From Nemertoderma westbladi (Eukaryota > Xenacoelomorpha > Nemertodermatida > Nemertodermatidae), in the NCBI GenBank assembly GCA_032718475.1, contig JAUCBJ010004213.1, positions 1-32,618 on the forward strand: a stretch of DNA of 32,618 nt, read 5' to 3'. The notes below the pieces were generated by a model. It searched no databases. It saw nothing but the letters and a program-made list of their open reading frames with translations, and was not told the DNA's origin. Each line of letters begins with the position of its first letter. The first letter of the stretch is position 1. Both the position numbers and the translations under genes were made by a program. This document shows positions 31,339-32,618 of this stretch, piece by piece.

Positions 31339-31570
31339 GGTGGATGGTTGGCCGCACCACGGATCGAGTTAGGGAAAGCAGACGACCTAATGCACAATAC
31401 GATAGTCATTGTCGATAAATATATCTACGAGAACGGTATAGTATAAACAATGTAATATAACTTTCTATAACAAAATATATTTGCACCAACACGCTCTTTT
31501 ACATTAGGATTGGCTTTCACTTAGGTGAAGCGCAGACAGACCCAGTAACATGTCGCTGCAGATATCAAGG
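31339..31570 (-). promoter_or_regulatory. Putative 5' UTR / proximal promoter of the TRPC-like gene
   Basis: This is the only sequence between the start codon and an upstream LINE fragment. The first ~60 bases are moderately GC-rich and contain an in-frame stop. Further upstream it becomes AT-rich, with several TATA-like words (for example around 31425-31480) but none that stands out. No transcription start can be fixed from sequence alone, and a spliced 5' UTR further right is possible. Confidence 0.35.
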
Positions 31571-31960
31571 TCAGCCATTCACCTTATTCTCATGTGCGGT
31601 AAATTTGAGTACCGGTAGGTGTTTGAAGAAAGTAATTGGCTGCCCACCACGCCTATTCACACCATCATTAGGAAGACACAACACAAGGTTGGGTTGACGT
31701 TGTTCCTGCCCAGCAAGTCTCAGGCGGCGTCTCTGCAGGGTGATGCTGTGTCTTGGCAATGATGTGTTGCCATAGTTGTATAACACGTTATTGCTTATGT
31801 GTGCATCAAGAGGCAATATTGTGTTGAGCATCTTGCATCCTGGTCGGTATATGTGCCATCATGAGACCTGGTGTCTGCAGCAGTTAGAACCCAGCATGGG
31901 CTGCCATGGAGCAGCACTGTCACCACTACCGCGGCACGGAGGCTTCTTTTACACACATAC
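31571..31960 (-). pseudogene. LINE ORF2 C-terminal fragment, lineage B-related copy 8
   Basis: The minus strand encodes HISNNVLYNYGNTSLPRHSI, RRRLRLAGQ and NRRGGQPITFF, matching the C-terminal region of the LINE copies in intron 2 (HISNQTLYNIGG, RLRFAGHC, KHGGQPMTFL). A frameshifted upstream part contains VLLHGSPCWVLTAADT. It sits 230 bases upstream of the channel start codon, on the same strand. Confidence 0.8.
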
Positions 31961-32618
31961 TATCAGAGTGTGTGTTGGGGCAGATATATCTTGTTTAAAT
32001 GCACTCATTTAATAGGAAAAAATATTCAAAAGATTCCACAAAAGACAAATTAGATTGAAATTATATAGGATGTCTGCAACCCAAAATGATGTATGTAAGT
32101 GAACTTATATTATAATACCAATAATCTAATATGCACTCCTACAGTATACTTATTATAAATAGGTATATAGTATACAATATTTTTTGTAAGAAAATTTGAA
32201 GTCGCAGTTGCAGACAGTATAAGGGGTATATCAATGACGTCAATGCTAGACATAATTTATGTTATGGAGAGATTATTTATACCAGGTTTGGTACCGCAGG
32301 AAATCTTGTACTTCACAGATGAGGTCTGTTAACTTTCACAAGTCTAAAATCCCCCCAGTTGTGTTGCTTCTCATACTATTCCTGTCTATTGGTAGATGAG
32401 TGAGCCAGGAATAATTTGTGTGCCTGGATGGGTTTATATGGACTTTGGGTTGAAATGACTTTTCTCCCTCCCATCAGTGATGGCGCCATACTGAAAATAG
32501 CAGAGGAGAGAGCGCCATAGATGCTTACTAACTTGTCAATCAAATATTTAATCAGGTAATATCGAATTTTTAATTTCATATATGAACATTATTAAATACA
32601 AATTCGCACTTTTTAATT
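31961..32618. other. Upstream flank, no gene seen
   Basis: This is AT-rich sequence with only short frames (for example 32376-32579 on the minus strand) that show no family features or splice-site support. Confidence 0.5.

Overview
The window is eukaryotic nuclear DNA: AT-rich, low in coding density, with spliced exons, tRNA-derived SINE and LINE retrotransposon remains, MITE-like elements, minisatellites and long C/G homopolymer runs. The SINE/LINE mix and the (AAT)n tail followed by a 'tatatagcgc' element suggest a marine invertebrate. An echinoderm or other invertebrate deuterostome is a guess from general appearance, not a demonstrated placement.

One host gene dominates and runs on the minus strand from 31338 to beyond the left edge. 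It is a TRPC-type (canonical transient receptor potential) cation channel. I assembled seven coding exons by hand: 31338-31204, 29322-29197, 9581-8590, 8100-7925, 7318-7129, 2290-2092 and 91-1. All junctions are GT-AG, all phases match, and the joined frame is open for 636 codons. It covers the end of the ankyrin region, the TRP_2-like linker helices, S1 to S6, the pore helix with LFW, and the EWKFAR TRP box. The C-terminal tail lies outside the window. Compared with ordinary TRPCs it lacks the first ankyrin repeats and the linker cysteines, and it has Asn in place of the filter Gly and Arg in place of the S6 Asn.

Introns make up most of the rest. Intron 1 (1.9 kb) holds short duplications. 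Intron 2 (19.6 kb) is a retrotransposon graveyard. It contains at least three LINE lineages (an RT with YADD at 12.2-13.25 kb, an L2/CR1-like element at 18.56-20.83 kb, and a repeated endonuclease/RT family with copies at 13.4, 14.2, 14.9, 21.3, 23.8, 24.7 and 27.5 kb), a SINE at 20.9-21.1 kb, an 896-bp fold-back element at 17.06-17.95 kb, and 20-, 32- and 30-bp minisatellites. Intron 3 is almost filled by two copies of a TIR-bearing MITE that recurs twice in intron 2. Intron 5 is 88% a 16-bp minisatellite of about 267 units. A LINE fragment lies 230 bp upstream of the start codon.

I do not see a clear new multi-gene system. The items most worth a second look are the altered pore and missing N-terminal parts of the channel, the splice-site-like minisatellite in the pore-region intron, the MITE family with visible target duplications, and a LINE-split 30-bp repeat whose minus-strand frame runs into a short membrane-protein-like ORF at 24.3-24.7 kb.
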